Source of the DNA: Telluribacter roseus
Lineage (GTDB): Bacteria; Bacteroidota; Bacteroidia; Cytophagales; Spirosomataceae
DNA length: 64,000 nucleotides
Direction: 5' to 3'
Assembly (NCBI RefSeq): GCF_017355915.2
Contig: NZ_JAFEUV020000003.1
Coordinates: 628,858-692,857 of the forward strand
Numbering within the stretch: the stretch's first letter is position 1; each line of letters starts with the position of its first letter. Below the pieces are notes generated by a model, which did no database searches, was not told where the DNA came from, and saw only the letters and a list, made by a program, of their open reading frames with translations. Below are positions 26,850 through 35,953 of the stretch, one piece after another. The position numbers and the translations under genes are program-made.

Positions 26850-27581
26850 TTATTTCTGGGTAATGGAATGAGTCAGCTCACGGGCCTTGGGTAGCCTCCA
26901 CCAGGGCAGGTAGGGGTAGGCGTGGTGCTCCATATGGTAGCCAAAGAAGTAGCACGTCAGAAACGCCCAGGTGTGGTTGAGGGTTTGGCTGCGGGCGTTG
27001 AGGGGCGGGTTGTGGTGCTCGCCGCGGTGGGGCAGGTAGGTGCCGAAGAAGAACAACTGAAACGTACTGAGTACCGCCGGAGCCATCCAGAATACCACCA
27101 GATTTTCCCACGGAAATACCAGCTTCAACAGGTTATAGGTCACTGCCATCAGCAGGATCTGCTTCCACGATATATATTCTTTCAGAAAACTGTAGTACCA
27201 GGCCAGGAAGGAGGCGTTGCCTTCATGAAAGTCCGGATCATCGTCGGTACCTGAGTGCCGGTGGTGGAGGTGGTGCTTACCAGAAAGCTTCTTATAATCA
27301 TTAAAAGCAAAAAGCGTAGCCGACAGCCAGCCGATGGCCCCGTTGAGGCGCTTGTTGTGCGGAGCTACTACGCCATGAATGGCATCGTGAGCCGTGATAA
27401 ATACACCCGTATAGAGGTGCATCTGTACCAGCACCAACAGGTACACCAGCGGATCCGTGAAGTCGACGGGATAGTGCAGCAGGTACACCAGACTCACCAT
27501 CCACAACAGCAGGACGGTGCAGGCGATGAGGAGGCCCTTATAGCCAATGGGTACGGGTGCTATGCGTGGTAGTGATTGCAT
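26850..27581 (-). CDS. crtW: Beta-carotene ketolase-like membrane oxygenase (CrtW type)
   Basis: Membrane di-iron oxygenase of 243 residues with three His boxes: HDAIH (65-69), HHLHHRHSGTDDDPDFH (from 103) and HMEHH near the C-terminus, plus FFFGTYLPHRGEHH. The DPDFH after the second box and the FFGTYLPHR stretch are features of CrtW-type 4,4'-ketolases rather than of acyl-lipid desaturases; four hydrophobic segments surround them. CrtW adds keto groups to beta-carotene rings (echinenone, canthaxanthin). Start taken as ATG 27581; a TTG nine codons upstream is possible. A plain fatty-acid desaturase is the main alternative. Confidence 0.75.
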   Translation of the reverse strand: MQSLPRIAPVPIGYKGLLIACTVLLLWMVSLVYLLHYPVDFTDPLVYLLVLVQMHLYTGVFITAHDAIHGVVAPHNKRLNGAIGWLSATLFAFNDYKKLSGKHHLHHRHSGTDDDPDFHEGNASFLAWYYSFLKEYISWKQILLMAVTYNLLKLVFPWENLVVFWMAPAVLSTFQLFFFGTYLPHRGEHHNPPLNARSQTLNHTWAFLTCYFFGYHMEHHAYPYLPWWRLPKARELTHSITQK

Positions 27582-27744
27582 GGAAGGTGTATAATCTACT
27601 GCCTTCAAAACGCAGTGTCCAGGCGATTGGTTTGGTAGCTAAGGTATTATCGCTTCATTTTATCATTAAGTTACCCTGAATGTACCTTTTTCTGAATGAT
27701 AGCCCCTAACTTTAACGTCACAATCACCAACATTTCAGTACCTG

Positions 27745-29421
27745 ATGAAAAGTAATTATGTAAAAGTACTTTGCTACTGGATGGTAAGCCTGGCTCTGGT
27801 GGGTTCGGCTGCTGCTCAGACGGCAAGGAAATCAACCCCCAATACTAGTCCCTCCCCGCTGGCTCGTCCTAAGCTAGTGGTAGGTATCGTAGTAGATCAG
27901 ATGCGCTACGACTACCTGTACCGCTTTTATGATAAATACGGTGAAGGAGGATTCAAACGACTAATGAATGAAGGCTTCAACTGCCGTAATAACCACTACA
28001 ACTATGCCCTCACAGTAACCGCGGCCGGTCATGCGGCTGTGTATACCGGCTCTATACCTGCCATCAATGGGGTAGTCGGAAACGAGTGGTATGATCCCAT
28101 AGCCGGGCAGGGTGTATACTGCGTAGAGGATAGTACCGTAACTACCATTGGTAGCACCAATACTACTGCCGGTAAGATGTCGCCCCGTAACCTGCTGACC
28201 AGTACCGTAACGGATCAGCTGCAGATTGGTACCAACTTCCGCTCCAAGACCGTCGGAGTAGCCATTAAGGACCGGGGCGCTATTCTGCCCGCCGGACATA
28301 CCGCCACCGGCGCCTACTGGTTTGACTCCAAAACAGGAAACTGGATATCAAGTACCTTCTACGGTACTGAGCTACCCCAGTGGGTAAAGGACTTTAACGC
28401 CCGGAAGCTCCCTTCGGAGTACCTCAAGCGCGGCTGGAACACCCTGTTGCCGATTGACCAGTACGTCGAAAGTACCCCCGACGATCAACCCTACGAACGC
28501 AAGCTGACCGGAGCGGCCAAGCCGGTATTCCCGTACGAACTGGCCGGTATTGCCGGTGATGCTTTCGGAGTGATTGCCACTACACCCTGGGGAAACACCA
28601 TGACCAAGGATATAGCGATCGCGGCAGTGAAAGGGGAGAATATGGGTAAGGGAGCTTTTACGGATTTTCTGGCGGTTAGCTTCTCTACCCCTGACTACGT
28701 AGGCCACGCCTATGGGCCTAACTCCATCGAAGAGCAGGATATATTCCTGCGTCTCGACCGGGAGTTGGCTGATTTCTTTACTTTCCTGGATGGCTGGGTA
28801 GGCAAAGGCAACTTTACGGTGTTCCTGACGGCTGACCACGGGGTGATGGATGTGCCCGCGTTCTGGCAGGAGCATCGCCTGCCGGCCGGTCTGCTGGAAG
28901 CAACCAAGATCAATGCGGCCGTTAACAAGGCTCTGACCGATAAGTTTGGCGAAGGCAAGTACGTACGCGCCAGCGAAAACTATCAGCTTTACCTGGACCC
29001 CAAGGTACTTAAGGATAAGAAGGTAAGAGTGGAGGATGTATATGATGTAGTGCGGGAAACCCTGCTACCCATGCCCGGTATTGCCGATGTACTCAACATC
29101 AGAGAGCTGGGGGAGTCACACCTGAACCCCTACCAGCTCGAGCTGTATAAGAATGGGATCAACGTAAAACGGAGTGGGGATATCCAGATTATTCCGCAGC
29201 CAGGCTGGTTCTCGGGCGGAATGACCGGTACTACCCACGGTTCGCCCTACAACTACGATACCCACGTGCCCTTCCTGCTGTACGGATGGGGAGTGAACAA
29301 AGGTGAAACCCTGCGTCGCACCACCATTGCTGACATAGCGCCTACCATATCGGCCCTGTTGCGCATCTTGCCGCCGGATGGTGCGGTGGGGCTACCGGTG
29401 CAGGAAGCCCTGAAGAAATAG
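27745..29421 (+). CDS. pafA: PafA-type alkaline phosphatase
   Basis: Secreted phosphatase of 558 residues with a signal peptide ending near SAAAQ. It has the alkaline phosphatase superfamily core: metal ligand D51 in VVDQMRYDY, the nucleophile Thr92 in TVTAAGHAAVYTG, and the second metal site in FLTADHGVMD and TTHGSPYNYDTHVPF. K175 and R177 (VAIKDRGAILPAGH) correspond to the Lys-x-Arg pair that marks PafA, the phosphate-insensitive periplasmic monoesterase of Bacteroidota. An AACTTTA-type box lies about 30 bases before the start. A very strong terminator follows. Confidence 0.9.
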   Translation: MKSNYVKVLCYWMVSLALVGSAAAQTARKSTPNTSPSPLARPKLVVGIVVDQMRYDYLYRFYDKYGEGGFKRLMNEGFNCRNNHYNYALTVTAAGHAAVYTGSIPAINGVVGNEWYDPIAGQGVYCVEDSTVTTIGSTNTTAGKMSPRNLLTSTVTDQLQIGTNFRSKTVGVAIKDRGAILPAGHTATGAYWFDSKTGNWISSTFYGTELPQWVKDFNARKLPSEYLKRGWNTLLPIDQYVESTPDDQPYERKLTGAAKPVFPYELAGIAGDAFGVIATTPWGNTMTKDIAIAAVKGENMGKGAFTDFLAVSFSTPDYVGHAYGPNSIEEQDIFLRLDRELADFFTFLDGWVGKGNFTVFLTADHGVMDVPAFWQEHRLPAGLLEATKINAAVNKALTDKFGEGKYVRASENYQLYLDPKVLKDKKVRVEDVYDVVRETLLPMPGIADVLNIRELGESHLNPYQLELYKNGINVKRSGDIQIIPQPGWFSGGMTGTTHGSPYNYDTHVPFLLYGWGVNKGETLRRTTIADIAPTISALLRILPPDGAVGLPVQEALKK

Positions 29422-29434
29422 GGTAGTAGAAACC

Positions 29435-29477
29435 AAAAAATGAACGGGTGCCTAAATCAGGCACCCGTTCATTTTTT
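29435..29477 (+). terminator. Terminator after the PafA-type gene
   Basis: The 19-bp perfect stem (29435-29453 with 29459-29477) has a 5-base loop, an A tract before it and a T tract after it. The convergent NfeD gene ends 86 bases downstream and may share it. Confidence 0.92.
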
Positions 29478-29562
29478 AAGAGGTATAAGTAAGACAACTC
29501 GTAGCAGCACTTCCCACTACAGTACCTTTCTCCCTTCCTCCTTTATACCTTTCCTCCTCTAC

Positions 29563-30000
29563 TCACGATTCCTCTACGATCAGCTTGATACCTTCCGTCC
29601 GGCGGATAACTACTTTACTACCCGCCTCGATGGGAGAATGATTGGCCGAAATAGCGGTCCATTCGGCTCCCCGGTAAAATATACGTCCTTCACCCGTAGC
29701 GGGTATATCTTTGATGACCATAGCCGTTTCGCCGGCGTACTCGTTATACTCCTGGCTCTTCCCCCGGCTGTCGAGAAGCTGCCGGGCTTTCTTCCTGAAA
29801 AACAACAGGGACAGTAGCGAAGTCAGCGAAAAGGCAATCAGCTGCGAGTCCAGATCCGGCGCTATACCTAAAGCGGCCAGGAGAGCTGTCAGTAAGGCTC
29901 CAATCGCGAAAAAAGCAAAAACGAGCACTACACTTACTAATTCCGCGAACAGCATCAGTAGCCCGATGATCAGCCATATGTGCGGAAGTGATAAATCCAT
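29563..30000 (-). CDS. NfeD family membrane protein
   Basis: Protein of 145 residues with N-terminal membrane spans (WLIIGLLMLFAELVSVVLVFAFFAIGALLTALLAALG and the following SQLIAFSLTSLLSLLFF) and a C-terminal OB-like domain (YAGETAMVIKDIPATGEGRIFYRGAEWTAIS ... GSKVVIRRTEGIKLIVEE), the short NfeD1b layout without the protease part. NfeD proteins work with SPFH/stomatin scaffolds. It is 66 bases downstream of the SPFH gene on the same strand, the usual arrangement. Confidence 0.9.
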   Translation of the reverse strand: MDLSLPHIWLIIGLLMLFAELVSVVLVFAFFAIGALLTALLAALGIAPDLDSQLIAFSLTSLLSLLFFRKKARQLLDSRGKSQEYNEYAGETAMVIKDIPATGEGRIFYRGAEWTAISANHSPIEAGSKVVIRRTEGIKLIVEES

Positions 30001-30066
30001 AATCCTTATATTGGTAAAAGTGTACGAACGACCTGTTGAGGGCCGCCTGTCAAAAGGTAGAGCCCT

Positions 30067-30978
30067 TTATTTCTTGGTTTCTGATTTTACTACGCTCATA
30101 GCTGCAGCAATAAGTGAGCCCATATCCGCGAAGTTGGCCGGAAGTATAAGCGTATTATTTGTCTTAGCCAACTTTCCGAACTGATCCACCAGGTTATCGG
30201 CTACCCTCAGCTGGACCGCCTCCATGCCGCCTTCAGTTTGGATGGCCTGTGCTACCAGTCGTATACTCTCAGCCGTAGCTTCTGCTACCGAAAGAATAGC
30301 CGAAGCCTCTCCCTGGGCTTCGTTGATAGCCCGGGCGCGCAAACCTTCCGATTCGAGTACTACTTTCTGTTTTTGTCCTTCGGCCACATTAATAGCCGCC
30401 TGCTTTTCTCCATCTGATTGCAGGATGACCGCCCTGCGCTCTCGTTCGGCCTGCATCTGCTTTTCCATAGCCATCAGCACGCTCTGGGGAGGCGTAATAT
30501 TCTTGATTTCGTAGCGTAGTACCTTCACTCCCCAGCCCGTAGCCGCTTCGTCGATGGCCTCTACTACGGCCCGGTTGATGGTCATACGCTCCTCAAATGT
30601 CTTGTCCAGCGCCAGCTTACCTATTTCGCTACGCATGGTAGTCTGGGCCAGCTGGGTTACGGCAAAGGTGTAGTCAGCAATTCCGTAGGCCGCTTTTTTA
30701 GGATCAATGACCTGAATAAAAATAACGCCATCCATCCGTACCTGTACGTTGTCATTGGTAATACAGATCTGTTCGGGAATATCTATGGCTGCCTCTTTCA
30801 AGGTATACTTATAGGCAACACGGTCAAAAAATGGAATAATGAAGTTGATACCTGGCTGAAGAACAGCATAAAACTTACCCAGGCGTTCTACCACGTAGGC
30901 GGTTTGCTGGGGAACTACCTTTACCGTCATCAAAACGGCCAGAATCACTAAAGCCAGTAGTACATATAAAGCGATCAT
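30067..30978 (-). CDS. SPFH/stomatin-like protein (QmcA/paraslipin type)
   Basis: Membrane-anchored scaffold protein of 303 residues: one N-terminal span (ALYVLLALVILAVLMTVKVV), the SPFH domain (QTAYVVERLGKFYAVLQPGINFIIPFFDRVAYKY ... GWGVKVLRYEIKNITPP) and a coiled coil rich in Ala/Glu (MQAERERRAVILQSDGEKQ, AINEAQGEASAI). It is of the HflK/QmcA/paraslipin type and forms cages or microdomains with NfeD, whose gene follows. A perfect 18-bp palindrome and a -7-like box lie just upstream. Confidence 0.92.
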   Translation of the reverse strand: MIALYVLLALVILAVLMTVKVVPQQTAYVVERLGKFYAVLQPGINFIIPFFDRVAYKYTLKEAAIDIPEQICITNDNVQVRMDGVIFIQVIDPKKAAYGIADYTFAVTQLAQTTMRSEIGKLALDKTFEERMTINRAVVEAIDEAATGWGVKVLRYEIKNITPPQSVLMAMEKQMQAERERRAVILQSDGEKQAAINVAEGQKQKVVLESEGLRARAINEAQGEASAILSVAEATAESIRLVAQAIQTEGGMEAVQLRVADNLVDQFGKLAKTNNTLILPANFADMGSLIAAAMSVVKSETKK

Positions 30979-31012
30979 AGGTTAAGAGGGGTTAGTCCGG
31001 TTTGTATTGATA

Positions 31013-31020
31013 CGAAAGTA
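31013..31020 (-). promoter_or_regulatory. Promoter -7 box of the SPFH-NfeD operon
   Basis: The minus-strand sequence TACTTTCG differs from TAnnTTTG by one base and lies about 35 bases before the SPFH start. Confidence 0.4.
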
Positions 31021-31027
31021 GTGAGGG

Positions 31028-31045
31028 AGTTGTAAGCTTACAACT
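31028..31045. promoter_or_regulatory. 18-bp perfect palindrome, probable operator
   Basis: AGTTGTAAGCTTACAACT is a perfect palindrome placed just upstream of the -7 box, over the expected -33 position of the SPFH-NfeD promoter. A dimeric repressor bound there would block transcription. It has no T tract and no loop, so it is not a terminator. Confidence 0.55.
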
Positions 31046-31107
31046 AGTGTCGGATAAGCGACCCGGGTGTAGGGTTGTCGGTACGCTCCGTGGATAAATG
31101 GTAAGGA

Positions 31108-31145
31108 GTAAAAACAAGAGTGCCGTCATAGTTATATGACGGCAC
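31108..31145 (-). terminator. Terminator after the acyl-CoA dehydrogenase gene
   Basis: On the minus strand the 11-bp stem GTGCCGTCATA / TATGACGGCAC with a 4-base loop is followed by TCTTGTTTTT. Confidence 0.85.
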
Positions 31146-31155
31146 CGGTAGTAGT

Positions 31156-32298
31156 TTAGTCTTTAAGTATCTCTCTTGAAATAACCAGCTTCTGTATCTC
31201 ACTGGTACCTTCACCAATGGTACAGAGCTTACTATCGCGGTAGAACTTCTCAACGGGATAATCCTTGATAAACCCATAGCCGCCGAATACCTGTACGGCT
31301 TCGTTGGCTACCCTGACGGCCGTTTCGGAGGAGTGGTACTTGGCTACAGAGCTGGCCAGACTTACCTTTTCGCCCCGGTCTTTGCGATCGGCGGCATCGT
31401 ACGTAAGCAGGGTAGAGGCCTGTACATCCGTATACATATCAGCCAGCTTGAAGGCAATCCCCTGAAACTTGGAAATAGACTGTCCGAACTGTTTGCGTTC
31501 CTTGGAATAAGCCAGAGCTGCTTCGTAAGCGCCCCAGGCGGTACCTACTCCCAGGGCCGCAATAGAAATTCGCCCCCCGTCCAGGATCTTAAGCGACTGG
31601 ATAAATCCGTCACCTACTTCGCCGAGGCGCTGGCTGTCGGGTATACGGCAGTCCTCAAAGATCAGTTCGGCGGTTTCGGAAGCCCGCATTCCCAGTTTAT
31701 CCTCCTTCTTGCCCGCCGAAAATCCTGGAGTACCTCTTTCTACAATAAAAGCGGTGGCTCCGTGTTTATCACCGGGCTCGCCGGTACGGGTTATTACTAC
31801 GGCTACGTTGCCACTCTTTCCGTGGGTAATGAAGTTCTTGGAGCCATTGAGTACCCAATGGTCTCCATCGCGCACGGCTACGGTACGCATATTACCAGCG
31901 TCAGAGCCGGTATTGGGCTCAGTGAGGCCCCAGGCACCAATCCATTCGCCCGAAGCCAGCCTGGGCAGGTACTTGCTCTTCTGATCTTCGTTACCAAACA
32001 TCAGGATATGATTGGTGCAAAGGGAATTATGAGCCGCCATCGAAAGACCGATGGAGGGGTCTACTTTGGACAGCTCTACGATGGCGGCCACGTACTCGCG
32101 GTACCCCAGGCCAGCGCCACCGTACTCCACAGGTACCAGCACACCCATGAGCCCTACTTCTCCTAGTTTATGGAAGACCTCAACCGGAAAGTGCTGGGCT
32201 TCGTCCCATTCGCGTATATGAGGACGTATATATCTTTCGGCAAAGTCACGAACCGTTTGCTCAATGAGGGCTTGGTTTTCGGCTACTTCGGTTGTCAT
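31156..32298 (-). CDS. Acyl-CoA dehydrogenase
   Basis: FAD-dependent acyl-CoA dehydrogenase of 380 residues, the usual length of the short-/medium-chain group. Visible signatures are GAWGLTEPNTGSDAGNMRT (FAD and substrate loop), KNFITHGKSG, RKQFGQSISKFQGI and VQVFGGYGFIKDYPVEKFYRD, with the catalytic Glu expected in IGEGTSEIQK. It catalyses the first step of fatty acid or branched-chain acyl-CoA oxidation with electron-transfer flavoprotein as acceptor. It is a single-gene unit, so chain-length preference cannot be told from context. Confidence 0.93.
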   Translation of the reverse strand: MTTEVAENQALIEQTVRDFAERYIRPHIREWDEAQHFPVEVFHKLGEVGLMGVLVPVEYGGAGLGYREYVAAIVELSKVDPSIGLSMAAHNSLCTNHILMFGNEDQKSKYLPRLASGEWIGAWGLTEPNTGSDAGNMRTVAVRDGDHWVLNGSKNFITHGKSGNVAVVITRTGEPGDKHGATAFIVERGTPGFSAGKKEDKLGMRASETAELIFEDCRIPDSQRLGEVGDGFIQSLKILDGGRISIAALGVGTAWGAYEAALAYSKERKQFGQSISKFQGIAFKLADMYTDVQASTLLTYDAADRKDRGEKVSLASSVAKYHSSETAVRVANEAVQVFGGYGFIKDYPVEKFYRDSKLCTIGEGTSEIQKLVISREILKD

Positions 32299-32474
32299 AT
32301 GGTTGCTTCTTTTTAGAATGTTGATGCGTTATGGATGAAGCTTGCTTGCAACAATATAACGATTTTAAGACTGCTTTGTTGGTAAGCATTATATAATACT
32401 CCGTAAGGCGATTTCCTGTAAAAATGACACTTAAAATGCTGATAAACCGCTTGCTAATAAGTGATGAACGGAGG

Positions 32475-32504
32475 TTTGAAATCTGTAGAAAACAACTATT
32501 TTTG
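32475..32504 (+). promoter_or_regulatory. Promoter of the UDP-glucose dehydrogenase operon
   Basis: TTTG at 32475-32478, an 18-base spacer and TATTTTTG at 32497-32504 match the Bacteroidota -33/-7 consensus exactly. The -7 box is 88 bases before the ATG at 32593 and lies inside the longer open frame, which argues for the downstream start. Confidence 0.65.
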
Positions 32505-32592
32505 GGCAGAGTTAAGGAAACAATTCCTAAAAAATAGTTTAGAGGACAGTTGTAATATAATATCTCACACTTATCAAACTAATCAACAAGAT

Positions 32593-33930
32593 ATGAAGAT
32601 CGCAGTAGTAGGTACCGGCTATGTAGGGCTGGTAACCGGAACATGTTTTGCCGAAACCGGAAACCAGGTATGTTGCGTAGACATCGACGAAAATAAAGTA
32701 GCCCGCCTTAACGCCGGTAAGATACCCATCTACGAGCCCGGCCTGGACGTGTTGTTCGACCGCAACGTGGCCGAAGGACGCCTCAAGTTCACCACCAACC
32801 TGGCCGAAGGTATCGCCGGGGCACAGGTGATCTTCCTGGCGCTGCCTACCCCTCCCGGTGAGGATGGCTCTGCCGATCTGAAATACATCCTGCAGGTAGC
32901 CAATGACCTGGGCCCCATACTAGATCAATACGTAGTAGTCATAGACAAGAGTACCGTACCCGTAGGTACCGCCGAGAAAGTACGCGCGGCTATCGCTCAG
33001 AATGCTAAGGTAGAATTTGACGTAGTCTCCAATCCGGAGTTCCTGCGCGAAGGTGTAGCCGTGGAAGACTTCATGAAGCCCGACCGCGTGGTAGTAGGTA
33101 CTACCTCAGACAAGGCCAAGAAGGTGATGGAGAAGCTCTACGCGCCGCTGGTGCGCCAGGGCAACCCGGTGATCTTCATGGACGAGCGCTCAGCCGAGAT
33201 GACCAAGTACGCCGCTAACTCCTTCCTGGCCATGAAGATCACCTTCATGAACGAGATCGCCAACCTGTGCGAGAAGGTAGGAGCCAACGTGGATGATATC
33301 CGCCGTGGTATTGGTACCGACAGCCGCATTGGCAAGCGCTTCCTGTTTGCCGGTATCGGCTACGGGGGTAGCTGCTTCCCCAAGGACGTACAGGCGCTGG
33401 CTAAGACATCCGAAGACTATGACTACGACTTCCGCATCCTCAAATCGGTGATGGAGGTGAACGAAGACCAGAAGAAGAAGCTGTTGCCACGGGTGAAGGA
33501 GTACTTCGGCGGCGAGCTACGTGGCAAGACCATTGCGGTATGGGGACTGGCGTTCAAGCCCTATACTGATGATATCCGTGAGGCACCGGCCCTGGAGAAC
33601 ATCAAGGCGCTGCTGGCCGAAGGAGCCAACGTGACGGCTTATGATCCGGAGGGAATGGAGAATGTGAAGCGCCAGCTGCCGGAGATTACCTACTGCCATA
33701 CGCCCTATGCGGCCCTGGATGATGCCGATGCACTGATGATCTTCACGGAGTGGCCGCAGTTCCGCACGCCGGACTTCGAGAAGATGACACGCCTGCTGAA
33801 GAACAAGGTGATCTTTGACGGACGTAACCTGTACGAGCTGGATGTCATGCGTGAGCAGGGCTATACCTACTACTCAATAGGTCGTGAGGCGGTGAATGCC
33901 GTAGTCAATCAGGCTGAGCCCACTTTGTAA
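32593..33930 (+). CDS. ugd: UDP-glucose 6-dehydrogenase
   Basis: Enzyme of 445 residues that oxidises UDP-glucose twice to UDP-glucuronate. It shows the NAD motif [12 protein letters not shown] (5-16), [21 protein letters not shown], the central helix [20 protein letters not shown] and the catalytic Cys in [10 protein letters not shown]. The C-terminal UDP-binding domain has [18 protein letters not shown]. The ATG at 32593 gives the canonical [12 protein letters not shown] start and follows a consensus promoter. The next gene, 37 bases on, decarboxylates the product. Confidence 0.96.
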   Translation: MKIAVVGTGYVGLVTGTCFAETGNQVCCVDIDENKVARLNAGKIPIYEPGLDVLFDRNVAEGRLKFTTNLAEGIAGAQVIFLALPTPPGEDGSADLKYILQVANDLGPILDQYVVVIDKSTVPVGTAEKVRAAIAQNAKVEFDVVSNPEFLREGVAVEDFMKPDRVVVGTTSDKAKKVMEKLYAPLVRQGNPVIFMDERSAEMTKYAANSFLAMKITFMNEIANLCEKVGANVDDIRRGIGTDSRIGKRFLFAGIGYGGSCFPKDVQALAKTSEDYDYDFRILKSVMEVNEDQKKKLLPRVKEYFGGELRGKTIAVWGLAFKPYTDDIREAPALENIKALLAEGANVTAYDPEGMENVKRQLPEITYCHTPYAALDDADALMIFTEWPQFRTPDFEKMTRLLKNKVIFDGRNLYELDVMREQGYTYYSIGREAVNAVVNQAEPTL

Positions 33931-33967
33931 GAATTTAATTCTCATATTCTACCCATACCTTTTATTA

Positions 33968-34957
33968 ATGAAACGCGTACTTATAACCGGAGCAGCGGGA
34001 TTTCTAGGGTCGCACCTGTGCGATCGCTTTATTAAGGAAGGCCACTACGTGATTGGCATGGACAACCTCATTACGGGGGACATGCGCAACATTGAGCACC
34101 TGATGCCGAACCCTAATTTTGAGTTCTATCATCATGATGTAACCAAGTTTGTGCACGTACCTGGCGATCTGCACTATATCCTGCATTTTGCTTCACCCGC
34201 CAGTCCCATTGACTACCTTAAGATCCCCATCCAGACGCTGAAAGTAGGTGCAATGGGTACGCATAACCTGTTGGGGCTGGCCCGGGCCAAAGGAGCACGG
34301 TTTATCATAGCCTCTACCTCGGAAGTATACGGTGACCCGCTGGTACACCCACAGACCGAAGACTACTGGGGACACGTGAATCCTATCGGGCCGCGTGGCT
34401 GCTACGACGAAGCCAAGCGCTACCAGGAGGCTATTACCATGGCTTATCACCGCTACCACGGGCTGGAGACGCGCATCGTTCGTATCTTCAATACCTACGG
34501 ACCACGCATGCGCCTGAACGACGGCCGTGTACTGCCTGCCTTTATCGGACAGGCTCTGCGGGGCGAAGACCTGACGGTATTTGGTGATGGCTCACAAACC
34601 CGCTCGTTCTGCTACGTCGATGACCTGGTAGAAGGTATCTATCGCCTGCTCAAGAGTGACTACCCGTATCCGGTCAACATCGGAAATCCGGCTGAGATTA
34701 CGATCGGGGAGTTTGCTGAGGAAATCATCAAAATAACCGGTACCAGTCAGAAGGTGATTTACAAGCCACTGCCACAGGACGACCCCAAGCAGCGTCAACC
34801 AGACATTAGCAAGGCCAGGGAAATACTGGGTTGGGAACCTAAAGTAGGTCGTGAAGAAGGACTCCGTATTACCTATGATTACTTCAGGAACCTACCGGAA
34901 GACCGCCTCTATGAGGAAGCCGGACACAGGGCTTTTGCAGAATTCAAGAAAGACTAA
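33968..34957 (+). CDS. UDP-glucuronate decarboxylase (UDP-xylose synthase)
   Basis: Short-chain dehydrogenase/reductase of 329 residues in the UXS group. The NAD motif is [12 protein letters not shown] (7-18), the catalytic Ser/Thr lies in [10 protein letters not shown], and the Tyr-Lys pair in [28 protein letters not shown] and [18 protein letters not shown] are typical of UDP-xylose synthases. It turns UDP-glucuronate into UDP-xylose and CO2. With ugd it forms a two-gene nucleotide-sugar operon that probably feeds polysaccharide or glycoprotein synthesis; no glycosyltransferase gene is adjacent. Confidence 0.93.
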   Translation: MKRVLITGAAGFLGSHLCDRFIKEGHYVIGMDNLITGDMRNIEHLMPNPNFEFYHHDVTKFVHVPGDLHYILHFASPASPIDYLKIPIQTLKVGAMGTHNLLGLARAKGARFIIASTSEVYGDPLVHPQTEDYWGHVNPIGPRGCYDEAKRYQEAITMAYHRYHGLETRIVRIFNTYGPRMRLNDGRVLPAFIGQALRGEDLTVFGDGSQTRSFCYVDDLVEGIYRLLKSDYPYPVNIGNPAEITIGEFAEEIIKITGTSQKVIYKPLPQDDPKQRQPDISKAREILGWEPKVGREEGLRITYDYFRNLPEDRLYEEAGHRAFAEFKKD

Positions 34958-34987
34958 GTACAGTCAAAACGGTACTAATACATCCGG

Positions 34988-35014
34988 AAAAGCCTCCCAC
35001 TATGGGAGGCTTTT
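34988..35014 (+). terminator. Terminator after the UDP-xylose operon
   Basis: The 12-bp stem AAAAGCCTCCCA / TGGGAGGCTTTT with a 3-base loop runs into TTTTTT. Confidence 0.92.
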
Positions 35015-35249
35015 TTATTATTTGTCTATCAGGATCGTGCCAGACAGGGCGTGGAGTACTTTACGCAGTACGGGTGTAGACCAGGAGGGACACTAGGCTT
35101 TAAACAACTTTATTTATATAGTTTACATAGCTTAGGTACGACTTTTTATCTATCTAAGACGAGCTTTGATCTATGATAATGAGCGTGTTAACGTATATAT
35201 GTGATTGCAAAGCTCTTAAATGATGTTGAACTAAAATATGAATACTATC

Positions 35250-35864
35250 ATGAAAAAGTTAAAAAAAGCACTTGTAGTACTATTAGCCTTTGTCGCGACA
35301 CCTATACTAGCACAGAACACAAACTACCGGGTAGAGTCAGACAAGGATTTATCCGCGCCGTTTAGTAAGTACAAAACCTTTGCATGGGCACAGCAGGTTA
35401 ATTCAGCCCAAAGCCTGGCTTATGCTGTGAATGATGCCATCTTCAAGACTGCCATAAGAGATGCCGTTGCGCATGAATTAGCCGCTCGTGAGTACAAAAT
35501 GGACAGCCAGAATCCGGACATTCTGGTAAACTTCCGCGTATTTGATCAGCCTGTTGAAATGACGGGCTATGAGGGATATTTCCGTGATGCCAATTACTGG
35601 GGTGCCAATGAAGTTCGTAATAACAATCTGGGACTTATAACTCGTACGCACAATACTACAGGTACTACTGATCGGGGTAAGCAGTACTACTTTGATAAAG
35701 GTACAGTTATGATCCAGCTGGTTGATGCCAAGAAAGGTGTAGTAGTATGGCAGGGATACGCCAGCGGACTTACCGATGGTAATGCCTTTGATAAGAACAC
35801 TGACCATGTAACCAAGGCCGTACACCAGATCTTCCGGGAGTATGACCTGGTACTGAATAACTAG
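35250..35864 (+). CDS. DUF4136 domain secreted protein
   Basis: Protein of 204 residues with a basic N-terminus and a signal peptide (KKLKKALVVLLAFVATPILAQ). The mature part matches the DUF4136 pattern: LSAPFSKYKTFAWA near the start, a central VAHELAAREYKMDSQNPDILVNF, and the end region GTVMIQLVDAKKGVVVWQGYASG. DUF4136 proteins are envelope proteins of unknown function; unlike many members this one has no lipobox Cys. ATG 35238, four codons upstream, is an equally possible start. Upstream, GAGCTTTG (35161-35168) and CAAAGCTC (35208-35215) form a wide inverted repeat. Confidence 0.8.
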   Translation: MKKLKKALVVLLAFVATPILAQNTNYRVESDKDLSAPFSKYKTFAWAQQVNSAQSLAYAVNDAIFKTAIRDAVAHELAAREYKMDSQNPDILVNFRVFDQPVEMTGYEGYFRDANYWGANEVRNNNLGLITRTHNTTGTTDRGKQYYFDKGTVMIQLVDAKKGVVVWQGYASGLTDGNAFDKNTDHVTKAVHQIFREYDLVLNN

Positions 35865-35890
35865 TAACAGTTTGTTGCTGATAAAGCCTT

Positions 35891-35934
35891 AAAACAAGAA
35901 GGCTCTTTCCATCCGGGAAGAGCCTTCTTGTTTT
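35891..35934. terminator. Bidirectional terminator between DUF4136 gene and frr
   Basis: The 17-bp stem AAAACAAGAAGGCTCTT / AAGAGCCTTCTTGTTTT carries A and T tracts on both sides. Confidence 0.92.
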
Positions 35935-35953
35935 ATATAAGTAGTGTATAGTA

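Noticed and set aside
31333-32166. 277-codon plus-strand frame opposite the acyl-CoA dehydrogenase
   Set aside because: Antisense to a dehydrogenase with complete motifs.
35161-35215. Wide inverted repeat GAGCTTTG / CAAAGCTC upstream of the DUF4136 gene
   Set aside because: Only 8 bp with a 39-base loop; no conserved riboswitch or RNA gene features were visible.
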